This document shows positions 22,647 through 34,642 of a stretch of 64,000 bases of DNA, in pieces. The DNA lies in the NCBI GenBank assembly GCA_028023455.1, contig JAQFVV010012394.1, positions 31,652,885-31,716,884 of the forward strand, read 5' to 3'. The stretch comes from Epiperipatus broadwayi (Eukaryota; Onychophora; Udeonychophora; Euonychophora; Peripatidae). Position 1 is the stretch's first letter. Each line of letters opens with the position of its first letter. The translations under genes were made by a program, and so were the position numbers. Under the pieces are notes generated by a model. The model ran no database searches, was not told the origin of the DNA, and was given only the letters and a program-made list of their open reading frames with translations.

Positions 22647-23160
22647 ATTTGCGTGGTCATATTGAATTGATTTAGTTATTTCAATGAAAAGCTCATAAAA
22701 GAGGTATGGGGGGGGGTACACATGCTCTGATTTTTTCTTTTGCCAAACCCATCTATACACATTACTATGTATGTGTATGAGTGCGTTTTTTTTTAATCAT
22801 TAAACATGAAAATTCACAAAATAAAAACATTTTTTGTTTGATAATTTTTTTAAATATATACATATTAAGTCAACAAAAGAACTATAAATGTCAAGATGGA
22901 AGACCATGATTTGCAGAACAATAAAAGTGACTTATAAAAGCCTTGGAATGTCGAGTTCTAATTAAATGCTAATTAGAAAAAAAACGAGGTGTTAAAAGCT
23001 TTTACGGTGCATTCCAATGAAGGCACAATGAATGTTAATTGAAAATGAATGAAAAGAAAGATAAATGTTATAATTTTTTAAAAATGGAATTAATTAGTAT
23101 AAGTTTGAGAGTGGAAGAAAGCAGACGTTAGACTGATATAGAGAAATAAGAATCCAGAAA
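22647..23160. other. AT-rich intron
   Basis: A G8 run at about 22709-22716 and poly-T tracts are present. No gene or element was recognised. Confidence 0.45.
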
Positions 23161-23171
23161 TCAGATTATAT

Positions 23172-23345
23172 ATTGATAAAATATGGTCAGGCTGGGGTAG
23201 AAGCTTCAACATGCGAGGTGTTCAAATCCTTCCCCTGAATGTATAGCAGCTGCCAATATCGGAGAAGGGACGTCAAGATCGGAAAATTGAATCAATAAGT
23301 AACTATGTTGGATCGTCATGAGGTTAAAAAAATGAATAAATAAAT
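23172..23345 (+). mobile_element. tRNA-derived SINE-like unit
   Basis: An A-box-like TGGTCAGGCTGGGG is followed by a B-box-like GGTGTTCAAATCC within 45 bp, then a body (cagctgccaatatcggagaa, ggatcgtcatgagg) and a tail of AAATGAATAAATAAATAG. The tRNA part is too degenerate to name. No second copy of the body was noticed in the window. Confidence 0.45.
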
Positions 23346-25596
23346 AGAATTCAGCCTTGGAATCCAAACTTCAAAAAAAAAGTCCGTTCACCAACAAAGA
23401 ACCGGAGATTTCTTTTTCACCTGGTGAATTCGATCAATTCCCCGGGGAAACGCAGGTACTGTTTTTCTCTATTTGCATATATATGTAACTCTTAGTAAGC
23501 TTACTCCACGTAATTCAGAAAACTGTTATTTGACACAATTATGAACTTAAAATTTCTTTTCTTTTGCACAGAGAGTTCTACTGTCTTTATTAACGTATTC
23601 ATTCGTCCATAATTAAATCTTCGTTGCAACATACATATTATGGCATATTTGTGTGGGGGTGGGGGGTGGTAAAGAAACAAAAGAGCAAACCAACAAAAGG
23701 GAAACTGATAGAAATCTTTCATTAATAAAAAAAAACAAAAAACATTGATTTAACTTACGCAAATAATTTTTTTTTTTTTTTTGATAGATGCGTAAATATT
23801 ATTACCAATATATAAAATATGTATAAAATGATGAATGGTTTTTTTTGTGTGTGTTATGAGTTTTTTTTTTAAAAAAGAAAAAAAAAGAGAGGGTTAGATC
23901 TACTGCCGGTAATTTTACCACCCGCCCTGAGAAAAGCTAGCCACAGGCTGGGTCATTTTATCATCCTATTACATACTTCCATATTGTCCAGTATAATTCT
24001 TACCTACGGATGAGATTGGCACGTTGGAGTCTTTAGTTAGACGTCCATAAATATACTGTGTATGATATCGAAGAAAATTATATATGTATAGGACTTATAT
24101 TTTTGTTCAAACGCATATACAGATATACACGTTCATACTCGCGTAAAGACAAGTACCTCCAGAAACATAGGTAAAAGATAGGACTCACTACAATATATAA
24201 GATATGATGTGAATTTTATCAAAATGTATAATAATTTCTACAAAAAATTACAAAAGTAAAAAAATATATGGATATATGTAACATATGTAGTGAATTTTGT
24301 CAAAATGTAAGAAACAAAATGAAAATTACTTACAAGGATAATTTCTATAAAAAATTATAAAAGTAAAATAATATATTGGACATATGTAAGATATGGAAGT
24401 GAATTTTATTAAAATGTAAGACAAAATGAAAATTACTTACAAATAGCAACCTCCTGCAATTCTTGGCTTTTATACTCTTTCCAACAATAACCATTTTGGT
24501 AAAAAAAAATAATTTCCTAAATTACCCGGGGAAAAAGTAACTAATAATAATGTCACAAAAAACTCACAAATTTGCACAATCACAGTAAACCGTAAGCAAA
24601 AAAAAAACACTGGAAAATAGCAATATAGTAACAATCTAAGTACACAATAGCAATCAAAATCTCAAAATGGCCACACAAAAAATCTCTGTACTGACATGGA
24701 TAAGGCAATAGCACAAAAGACATAGAAATGACGAAAATTCACAGGGTTTCATCTTTTGAACTTTCACAGGTCATCACGTAAAGATCTTGACCATTCCCAT
24801 GGATTAGTCATGCCAGTGTCTTAGTTGCCATGACATCATTCATCTAATCTTCCATGAAATCTTACCGGCAGAAAACATGTTAAGGGTAAAATGTCATAGC
24901 AACAAAAATACTAAAGTACCCAAAAAATATTATAATTATTTTATTTTTGTTATTATTTTTAAAATTCTTTATTGCCTTATATTGAAATTATATATCTTCC
25001 AAAATAATTATACATAGGACAATTAATACTAGAGATACTTATCCATTTTATATAAAAATTTATAACTTCATTTCTGCTTATATATATATATATATATATG
25101 ATGTAATATTTGTATATAATAATTCAATTTGATTTACAAGTGTCAAACTTTATGCACCCACAACTTTGATACTATCCACTTCAGATATTATTTATTAGAT
25201 TTGAATATTATAGGTAATAATATTAGTTATATTGGATCTCTATATGAAGTTTTTATTCTGTTTTACTCATGTTTTATTTTATTATTGTTATTGTTTTACT
25301 TCCATTATGGAACACTAAGTACTGTTATATATGTAATAATTTGTTAATATTAAAATAGATTATTAATATTTGAAAAGAGTACTAAACCATGTGTTGAAAA
25401 GGCTTTTTATGTATAATTGTTTTTAATATTTATATATCTGTTGCATATGATAATTTATTATTTATTATAATTTATATGAGAGAACAATATAATGGATTTC
25501 ATAAATTTCCATTTTTGTTGATATTAGATAAAATATGTAGCAAAATACAACATAAAAGTAAACGATTACATTTTTTTAATGTATTATTATTTTTAG
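23346..25596. other. AT-rich intron with a small tandem array
   Basis: Starting at 24209, 24290 and 24399, gtgaatttt-tcaaaatgtaa segments repeat with aataatttctacaaaaaatta and aaaagtaaaataatat parts, giving about 2.5 diverged units of 80-110 bp. A poly-T run near 23768 and a TA tract at 25079-25099 are present. A fragment of the 17.5-18.8 kb array lies near 25129-25190. No exon beyond 25597 was found. Confidence 0.5.
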
Positions 25597-25833
25597 AGTT
25601 CGATTGAAATGGAAGAAGATTTATCTCCGAAGAGTATCCGAGATCAGGTTATGTCATTAATGGGCCATGAAAGAATTGACGAAATTTTCAATGGACAACT
25701 ATCTCCTCAATTTCAGTATGATGATAATAGTCAAGACAGCCGGTCTCTTGGACAATTTAATCCTTTAAATAATTTTAATTTTCACAAATTCAATCGTCCT
25801 CATCCGCCAATGCAAAATGATTATTTTTTCTAA
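25597..25833 (+). CDS. PCSK1: Proprotein convertase (PC1/3-like), terminal exon
   Basis: The acceptor ATTTTTAG precedes 25597. In phase 0 the exon reads SSIEMEEDLSPKSIRDQV, then MSLMGHERIDEIFNGQ, and ends with an Asn/Phe/Pro-rich tail finishing NDYFF before TAA at 25831-25833. It has 78 codons plus stop. The tail after the P domain is shorter than in vertebrate PC1/3. The segment around SIRDQVMSLMGHERIDEIF is rich in charged and hydrophobic residues at helix-like spacing. This could correspond to the C-terminal sorting helix that directs PC1/3 to dense-core granules (inference). A poly(A) signal lies 15 nt after the stop. There is no transmembrane segment, consistent with a soluble granule convertase rather than furin. 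Confidence 0.82.
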   Translation, partial: SSIEMEEDLSPKSIRDQVMSLMGHERIDEIFNGQLSPQFQYDDNSQDSRSLGQFNPLNNFNFHKFNRPHPPMQNDYFF

Positions 25834-25847
25834 GAAACCAAATTATT

Positions 25848-25853
25848 AATAAA
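25848..25853 (+). terminator. Poly(A) signal AATAAA of the convertase gene
   Basis: AATAAA lies 15 nt beyond the stop codon. A second AATAAA at 26072-26077 could serve a longer 3' UTR. Which one is used cannot be told from sequence in such AT-rich DNA. Confidence 0.45.
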
Positions 25854-26935
25854 TGTAAATTAAAAAAAATTAATTGCGAGATTGGCAACAGTTGTTCTTA
25901 GTTAACGATTAAATTTTAATTACCAAAAGAAATTATATCTGACGGTTGACTAATTTAACCTATAAATTTTTCGTATGAGTAATTATTGAATGCAAACATT
26001 AAGGAAATTAACTGAAACACTTTATATAAAAATGCTTTGCTGAAAGTCCATTGAATATAACAGAATTAAATAATAAAAATAAAATCAATTAAAATGTACA
26101 TTTTAAATTTAAATTACATTTTATTATTAAATTAAAATGAATCTCTGGACAGTTGTCTCAATAAATAATAAGCGAATGAGCAAACAATTTCAGAGTTGAT
26201 TCTTAGTGAGTAAAATTGTACAAGGAGTGGCAAAAAGGTCCATCTGATTATTTAGGCTAAACTGATGCTTTTTACCATTGACACACACATTGTTTGATTA
26301 CAAGTTACTAAAAGGATTTTAAAACATAGTGCTTGAATGTTTAGAATAATAATAGAACTAAAATATTAAAGTGTGAGAAAGATAAGGTTAACTGCGACTT
26401 AATATATATCTCTGCATTTATATCTAAAATTAACTCTACTGCAGATCCCAGAATGTACAAAATCATAATTCGTTCAATAAAAGAAGAAAAACTCTAAAAG
26501 AATTATATATTTACTAATATACTCAAATCCCTAAAATATTTAAATAATTGAAGTCGGTATATCGAAAAAAGGTTGTTTCCAAATTTTAAAAGAAGTTTGA
26601 CACTATGTTCAAGTTTTTTTTAGTTTTTATTGATACATCGCTCATGTCAGCCCCACTATAAATGAAAGGTGCACTGATTTTAAAAAAAGCTTTTATCGCC
26701 ATATTTATTAATTAGCTTATATCTGGTTTCTAGGCTTATATTAAGATAACTTATTTTCTATATAATTTTTTTTTTGTTTAAATATTATACTATTAATTAT
26801 TTCCATATATTATGTGTTTTTTCTAGCTTATTTTTTTCCTAATCAATCTAAACTTTAATAAGAGTTGTAATAATATAACATCAAATTTCTTACCATTTTA
26901 TCCCTGAATCATATCACTTATTACCTTTAAATAAT
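25854..26935. other. 3' UTR or intergenic AT-rich DNA
   Basis: Downstream of the convertase gene. No genes or defined elements seen. Confidence 0.45.
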
Positions 26936-26939
26936 GAAC

Positions 26940-27655
26940 AAATCCAGATACCGATCCCATCTAATCTAGATCCAATTGAGCATCCACTGCCTCAAATCAA
27001 GAATCAATGCATACCCAAATTGATAACCATAGCCATTGGCAAGAACTATGTCAATGGGTGATGATATTCACTGAATCCAAATGTTTCCATTAAGGATGGT
27101 GGTGTGGCAATAAATAGTCAAGCTTTTTGCAGGTAGAATCAGAGAACTATTGTCACATAGTTGAACAACACCTCCATACATGTTTTGCAGAGAAATACAA
27201 TCATCTAGATGACTGGCAGAATCCATATTCTCCAGATGAGACCTATTGGAAGATAGCTGAACAGCAGTATACATGTTCTTCAGAATTTATAGACTCATGT
27301 TCAAGTATGTGGCAGTGGTTGGTTGGAGAATGAGTAGATTGTCATTCAGCTATGTGACAACAGTTCTCAGCTGGAGAACATGGATTCTATCTTGCAATTT
27401 TGTGATGGTAGGTTTCTGGAGAATGTGTAATGGAGAACATAAATATTGCCATTCAGCTAGGGGCAGTAGTTATCTGATCCTACCTTCAAAAAGCTTGACT
27501 GTTTATTGCTAGATCCACATCCCTAATGGAAACATTCAGATTCAGTGAGTATTATCACCCATTGGACCGTTTTTGCGATTGACTATGTGTTATCTATTTG
27601 TATATGCATTAGTTTGAGGTGATAAATTCTCAATCCAATCTGGATAAGACAATAT
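26940..27655. repeat. Foldback repeat with tandem core
   Basis: The sequence around CCAATGGGTGATAATACTCA (right, 27540-27570 inverted) matches tcaatgggtgatgatattcactgaatcc on the left (27051-27078). Pairing continues outward (aatgcatac, caaattgataacc) and inward (AAGCTTGACTGTTTATTGC against GCAATAAATAGTCAAGCTT). The centre (27130-27480) repeats a motif like ctggagaa, cattcagcta and tgtg-caa, producing short spurious frames on both strands. No protein is supported. Confidence 0.65.
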
Positions 27656-27659
27656 CTGT

Positions 27660-30600
27660 GCTAATCTATTATTTAATGTCAAGATAAGATATGGCATTTA
27701 TTCACTAATCGAAAAGAATGAGGCTAAAACTTAGAATGCTTCGCAATCTTCTTTTAATAGAACAACTGAAGTTCAAATTTATTTTGTCTTTATATAGTTG
27801 TATATGCAAACATTTTACATCTTATAATTTTTTTAACTATAATTGGAAATATGTAAGAATATTAAGATTTGTCATTTTGTAATTTATAAAGAAGATCAAT
27901 AACTTACTTATTTATAAAATTATCCCAGAAAACATTTTTTGCTTTTAACAACGAACCATCTTTAAAATATATTTCTTAAAATTCTTTCACTTTTTTGTAT
28001 GGAAAAAAGTTATTATATATTAACAAAAATCGTATAACTGTAACAATAATTTTAGTCATTATGTATACATTTTTAAAACAAAAAAAAAGGACAATGTGGC
28101 AAAGCCATAAATTAATAATCAAAAACTAGAGTATTACAAATATAATATTATAAAAATAAGATAATTGTATTTTAAAAATTTTAACTGTTTTGGTAATCTT
28201 GAAAGAGAAGCCTTGAGATTGTAATAATTTCTTATTTTAAAACTAGCCAGAATATTGTTTTAAAATACTGTGATTTTTCGTAGAAAATTATTTATAAATT
28301 TTAACAAACAAATCAATAAAATAAAACGTAAACAATAAGAGTGTCATAAGATAAAGAAACTACGCAATATATTGTTTCAAAAAATGAATTGCTCATGGCT
28401 TGCTAATGGTTAAAATAAATATAAAACTATAAACTTATAATCTAGTATTTTTTAAACTTAAAAATTATCAGCAAAATGTAAAATGGTAAATAATTTAATT
28501 ATAGAATTCCTTGAAGAAAATCATGTATATAGATATAAATTTACAAAACATGTTACCATATAAGGAAATAAATTTTGTCTATCATGTATCTATATTTGTA
28601 ATTTAATATTAAACTTTTAAATATTGGTGGAAGTTTTTCAAGTCGAAAAAATTAATGATTAATGATAACATTATTCTGTCTATCCAATTAGGTTATTTTA
28701 ATTAAAGGAGGGCTATGGTATATATTTAATAAAGCAGATTTTTTAAATATTCAACCCCCCTTTATCTTAAAACTATTGCATTGTAAATATCCACAACTAC
28801 ATTAAACTTCCAAATAGTTGTAATATAAATTTTGATATGGAAGAGGATGTTCTAAAAAAAAATCTGTCCATAGTGCTTCATTAATTATTACATTTTAGTA
28901 ATTGCAATGTGATATATAGTGTTCCTCAATGTGGTATAAAGAGACAATAATCATTCCCATATCAAAATAGCAAAGTTTGAGGGATTCTCAACCAACTAAG
29001 ACTTCTCATTAGTTCTACAATCAACCCATTTATATAAATATGGAAATATTTAAATTAATGAATTATTTTCTTTTTTTAATCTATTAAAATCTGTAATCAC
29101 AATGTTTTGTTCAAAGATTTCAACTTATCAAATCTGTTGCATGAGCTCAAATCAATTGTGAGCTAGAATTTAATTGACTGCTCTCAGATTACTATTCAAA
29201 GTTATTATTTGAGTTAGTAGTAAGCCAATATATTTGTACAGAAATGAGAAATAAAGTATTTCAAACTTTCTCTAATTCTCATATGAAATCAAGACATTTC
29301 CTTCTCACACAGGTAAAGTATGAAAATTTAATATTTTAACTGTGTAATATTTACGAAAGAATATGCGTGTAAAATGCGATAGTAGAGACCTCTACAGGTG
29401 TTTAACCACAAGCTTACGCTATGGAAGAAAAGAGGGGAATGAGATGTTCCATTTTCTAATTTGAAAAAAAAAAGAATACCTCATTATTTTTAATATTTCA
29501 CTCTATATTAATTCAATAAAATATTAATTTATCACAAATATATATTATTTCTAATAAACCATTATGCCATACCAATTGATTATTATATACAGATTACATC
29601 ATTTTAGCCGTTGTTCTCTAATCCATCCAATGGAATATCAGCAAACAATTGTCAATGAAAGTCTAAAATTAGGCAGTAAGTGATTTAACATGTAGAATTT
29701 ATAAATGAACAGTAATTTATGACATCACAGTTTCGTTTTTTTATATGCATTCCATAATTTTCTATTAATTACTATATAAATTTATTACAATTCAATACCT
29801 ATTGTTCTATAAAGTGATATTAATATTTTCCATTTTGCATATAGAAATATGATGAAGGAATAAAATCAATTTGATGTCTGCTTGGATATATCTTTCTACA
29901 GTGCAACTACATATTTTGCCATTGACTAGAATATATATATGTATACCGTAATTTCATATTTAGAAATTATGACGTCACTATTTGAATAGTATTAAATCTA
30001 TCAAAGTTTGTTTTAATATTTAATAGTGATTTGATTTCTGTTTTGTCCGCCAAATGGACTAACAAACACTTTAGTTGATTTAAATAAACACTTTTCCAAT
30101 TGATAAAATGTATATATATAACAATTAGTATAATATATGTAGACAGTTACGATGACGTTACAAGTTTAAATATTAAATAAAAAACTATTTACAGTTTATT
30201 ACCTTATGACATATATAAATAATAAGATTGACTAGGTTTTATTATTCCCTAAAACTGTTTTGAAATCTTTGAAAACGGATTTCTCCGGTTCCTGCTCTGA
30301 CTTCCCATGAATATAAATTACAAGTCCGAAAACAGTTATTTGCAAGTTAGAAACAGAAGAGTAATGGGTAAAAAGAGCGGGAATCTCTAATTTGCTCTTC
30401 TATTTGTCTCTTTAAAACGTTATTCATTTTTTCGTTCTGTATAATAATTTCACCTCGCGGGACTAAAAAAAAAAAAATCTAATTTAAGGTAATATTACTG
30501 GAAAGTCATTCAATTATATAACAATTTCGCCTCAGTTTTTATCAAATTTTAGGCCGTGAACTTGAATTTATAAATGGGGGAGGGGGTGTACAATAAACCA

Positions 30601-32860
30601 TTTCTTTGTAAAGTTTATCAAAATTTGGTTAATTTTTCAAGTTATTTTTGAGTTGTTTAATAGATGAGTTTTCAATTATTAATATATCTCGAAATATTTA
30701 TTCTTCAATATATTGTTTCATGATAAATTGAATAAACTTCTGAGCAAACTGATAAATTTCCCTGGATTTGTCATGGTTTCCTTTGCTCTCTATAAGATCA
30801 GAGATTAGGACTGGAAAATTGACCCATTTTTTAACCTTATATATTGTTTGGATGTGGTTATGAATTATTTATTGGTACTTGTAGCTATGTGGAATGCAAG
30901 TAGTATGCAAATTGAAACATTAAATTAACATGCATGACTCATTGGGACATGTCTTGATATCAGACGAGACTTAAAAGAAGTTTGTAATATGTTCAATTTT
31001 CATAACAATATATCTTCAGTGTCACACTACATACTTATTTAAGAGCTTGGATACTAACTAAAAATGGTGCTATCTTTTGGTTAAAAAGTAGCTTAGTCAA
31101 TGCAATATCATATTAATCTGTGCAATAGATTTTATTGATTGCTGACTTAGAAACATCATGATGGTTTAAATTTTTAACCACATTTTAGAAACAGAATTTC
31201 CATTTATTAAATATGTTTCATCAACTATTTAGTCTATTAAATCATAATTAATATATATATATAGATATTAGCATAAAATTAATATTTTAATTTTTTTACC
31301 AAATTATAATAAATCCAACATTAAATGGTATTTTAGAAACCTATTGTGTATTTATTTAATTGCTAGCATTCACATTTGACATGAATTTATTCTGGGCAAT
31401 AAGCAAGGTTTCTTTACTTTTTCGATCATTTCATTTTCTCGTATTAGTTTACCTTACCTAAATCAAAGTGCTTATAAAATACTGATGCATTTATGAGGTA
31501 AGTTTTAACCTGTCTGTACATAACCAAATGCTGTACAATTCTTGTCATTACGTTTACCTTAGTTTCTCCATCATAGCATATACAACTAAGGAGATGACAC
31601 CACATTTAGCTAGATACAGAAAACTAAAACTAATTCTGCAAATGTATCAGAATTTTATAATCATGAAAAAGAACATGGACATGAGTTCTATCCAGGTATT
31701 CTTTAATTAAGTGGAATGCAAAGAAAAAAATAGAAATAGAAAAGCAAATGAAGTGAGGTTTATTGCACAAAGTAAACACATGGGAATCAGAAACATGATT
31801 AGCAGTCAAATAAACAAGCAAGAAGTCTTGTAAATGTAGTTTAAAGTATATTTCTTATAATGTTGACAATCAATAATATGATGCAAATGAATTAAAAGTA
31901 TACTAGATAATTAAAATAAATATTAAAATATAAACTCTGATGATAGTAATTTTATATTCTATGATGATAACAGCAGACGTTCAATATATTATATATGTAA
32001 AAACTATACTTTGTTATATATATATATTGTTTAAGATTAAACCTTAATGTACCAGTTACTATAGAAAATTGATATCTTTTATGGCATATGGCAATCATTT
32101 TTGGGAGGATAAAAGAGTATTCTCATCTTTCATCATATTTATTTTCTTTATATGGAAAGAAATGTGAAAGGCCTAGGCTAAATGACTGAATTTTTTTTTA
32201 AAAAAAGAGGCTGTCGCTAGAGAGCGTTTCAATTATCTAGGGTAATTATTTTATTGAGATTTAATTTTGAATATTATATATAATAATATTACATTAAAAA
32301 CAAATACCTAATAAATGATTTGAAATCAGGGTATGGCAACATGCCTAGAATGAAGTCAAAGAGGTCGCATGTTTACTTTTTTAAAAAATGACTAAATGAT
32401 TTTGGCATGAACTAGAAACTGAAAAAAAAACTAGGGCTACTAAGTATCCTAAAAAACTAAATATTAAAACCTTGACAAATATACATAGATCTGATTAATT
32501 ATGTGCGAATATAATATATTTTATCTTTTATTTCTAAACACAAAAGTATATTATAATGCATTTACTTTTATATATATATATTATAAATTGAAGAAATCTA
32601 AATGCCATTTATAATAATCTTGCAATAGTTTAAACAATCGATCGTCATATTTACATTTTAATACTGTATAAAATAATTATTTAATAAATAATAAACACAT
32701 ACGTCCATAGTTCATGCAAATCAAATTTAAACCAACCACGCATATGCATCTTGGGCAATCAGTTCTCTCCCTGTTTTAATTGCAACACTAGGATTTTGTG
32801 GGTAACCATATTTTTATTTCTTAATTACATTCCAAGCTATTATGATTCCAATCCCTTTTA
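27660..32860. other. Gene-poor AT-rich stretch
   Basis: Over 5 kb I find no coding region, RNA gene or clear element ends. Short TA tracts and a G-run (30577-30586) are the only low-complexity features. The 60-codon frames near 31.5-31.8 kb look random. Confidence 0.5.
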
Positions 32861-32867
32861 TATATAT

Positions 32868-34642
32868 TGTGACAGTCAGATGATGTATGTTGATTTAACC
32901 CAGTTCGAATACTAGGCGAAAGTACCTCAAGGCCAACCATACGCGAGATATTAAATCAAGAATACTATGACCTCTGCCCTATTCGTCGAGTCTCGAAGCT
33001 ATTATGAACCGAACAACACTATCTGAGCCACACATAAATTATTTTTCAACCGGCCACAAAGCTTAGCAACAGCGGTAGAGACATGGACGGGAAATCCTAA
33101 GGAGCTAAATAGTTAAATGTGTGTAAAAGTACTAAGAAATGTGTTTTGCGTTATGCGTGCCTGGATCATTAGAAAAGTAAAATAAGGCATTATAATAAAA
33201 TTAGGAAACTCAAGCTTTTGATAGTTAAATAATATGTTTAATTAATGGCTTTAAAATATGAATAATGATTTAATGGCCTCCGCTATTCCTCTAAATTAAT
33301 GAAACAAAATAATTAGACAATAAAAACGGATTAATAGGTTTGCGGTCTAAATCTTTTCCCAATTTTAATAAAATTGTCAACTCGATCTTCTCGATAAAGT
33401 ACAATAAAAAAAGGATCTTTCGCAAAGCATTTCTAATTGCTTTGCGCTAAAAACAGTTTAAAATTATTTAAAACGTATATAGCTAAATCAGATATACGTG
33501 ATAAGCTAATGGCGGACAAAAGAGGCGTTATCAAAGAGATCAAGTTGGCACACAAAAGAAACTGACTCGTATTTAATTAACAAACATAAATAAAATTGGA
33601 AAGAGATTTTAAATGAACAAAAATTAACTATTAAACTTAACCGCAATGGAATACTAAATATTTACACTGGTTAGTAAGGAAGAATAGCGAAGGGAAAAAG
33701 GTTACATATAGATAGATTATCACACAATATATATATTTAAGGTTAGTCTAATAAAAATGGTTACATAGCAAATACATATAAATTCACTGAAGCAAATAGA
33801 AAAAAAAATGAACAAAAGGTAGCATAAGAAATAGTTCAATAGAGGAGATACGATTACCGTCCTTTTCATTTCTTGGTCATGTTCCCTACGGCGTTCGTGG
33901 CTTGATCCGACCGTCGAGATGTAGTTGTCCGGACAATGAAAATATGTAGTATGGTTTCACGAAAAGTTCTCCAGACATGGCACAGAGTTCAGATGACTAT
34001 TGAGTGGATATTAAGGCATTTTGAATGGTATTCCGGAACCTCGGCGATAGGCAAAGCTATTTATTTGCCTAGCCGAGCATAGTAGAATCTATCAAACTTA
34101 TATGATTTTTAGCTTGAGCAGGTTTAAACTTCTTCATGATTGGTAGACAACAGTTGTAGACTTTTGGGATTTTAAAATCACGAACAAAATCTGACAGAGT
34201 TCTCCTAAGAGAAATCTGAATGCACCTTGCAATAGCAAAATCTGAATCAATCTTGCAATAGCAAACTCTGAAAGAATCACCTTCACAAGGAAAATCAGAA
34301 TCAACTGAATCCTTCCAAAGGAAAAATCTGAATAATCAATCTTTTGTTCTCCCTTCTATTTATACCCTCTCTGTCAGCTACCTTCTATTGTTTGTATGAT
34401 CTGAGATCTTGATAAGCCTCCCCATGCTCCTTTGTTTCAAAGCAACACTTTCCAAAAATAACTTTAATTTTTTTACTCTAACTTTCTTACTTCAAAGTTT
34501 GAATTCTCTTAATTAAAAAGAAAGAAAGAGAAGGCCATCTTTAATTACACTTGAATGGCTCACTAATTAAAACTATACATTCTTTTAGAAAATGTTGGCA
34601 GGCTTATCTCAAAATCAAATCATACTATATATTTTAACAACA
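32868..34642 (-). mobile_element. Candidate solo LTR
   Basis: On the minus strand the segment starts TGTTGTTAAAAT and ends CTGACTGTCACA, the TG...CA form of LTRs, with ATATAT on both sides (weak evidence in TA-rich DNA). It is visibly less AT-rich than its surroundings. It contains a TATAAATAG at 34364-34356 with an initiator-like TTCAGATT about 30 bp downstream, and short internal repeats (gcaaaatctgaatcaatctt type). No gag/pol frame is present. It could also be another kind of repeat; no second copy is in the window. Confidence 0.42.
34356..34364 (-). promoter_or_regulatory. TATA box of the candidate solo LTR
   Basis: TATAAATAG on the minus strand with an initiator-like TTCAGATT at 34332-34325, about 30 bp downstream, as in the LTR at 48.6 kb. 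Confidence 0.4.

Noticed and set aside
27068-27512. Overlapping frames on both strands at 27.1-27.5 kb
   Set aside because: They arise from the short repeats in the foldback core and have no protein-like features.
31528-31821. Overlapping 60- and 63-codon frames
   Set aside because: Opposite strands of the same DNA, no conserved features.
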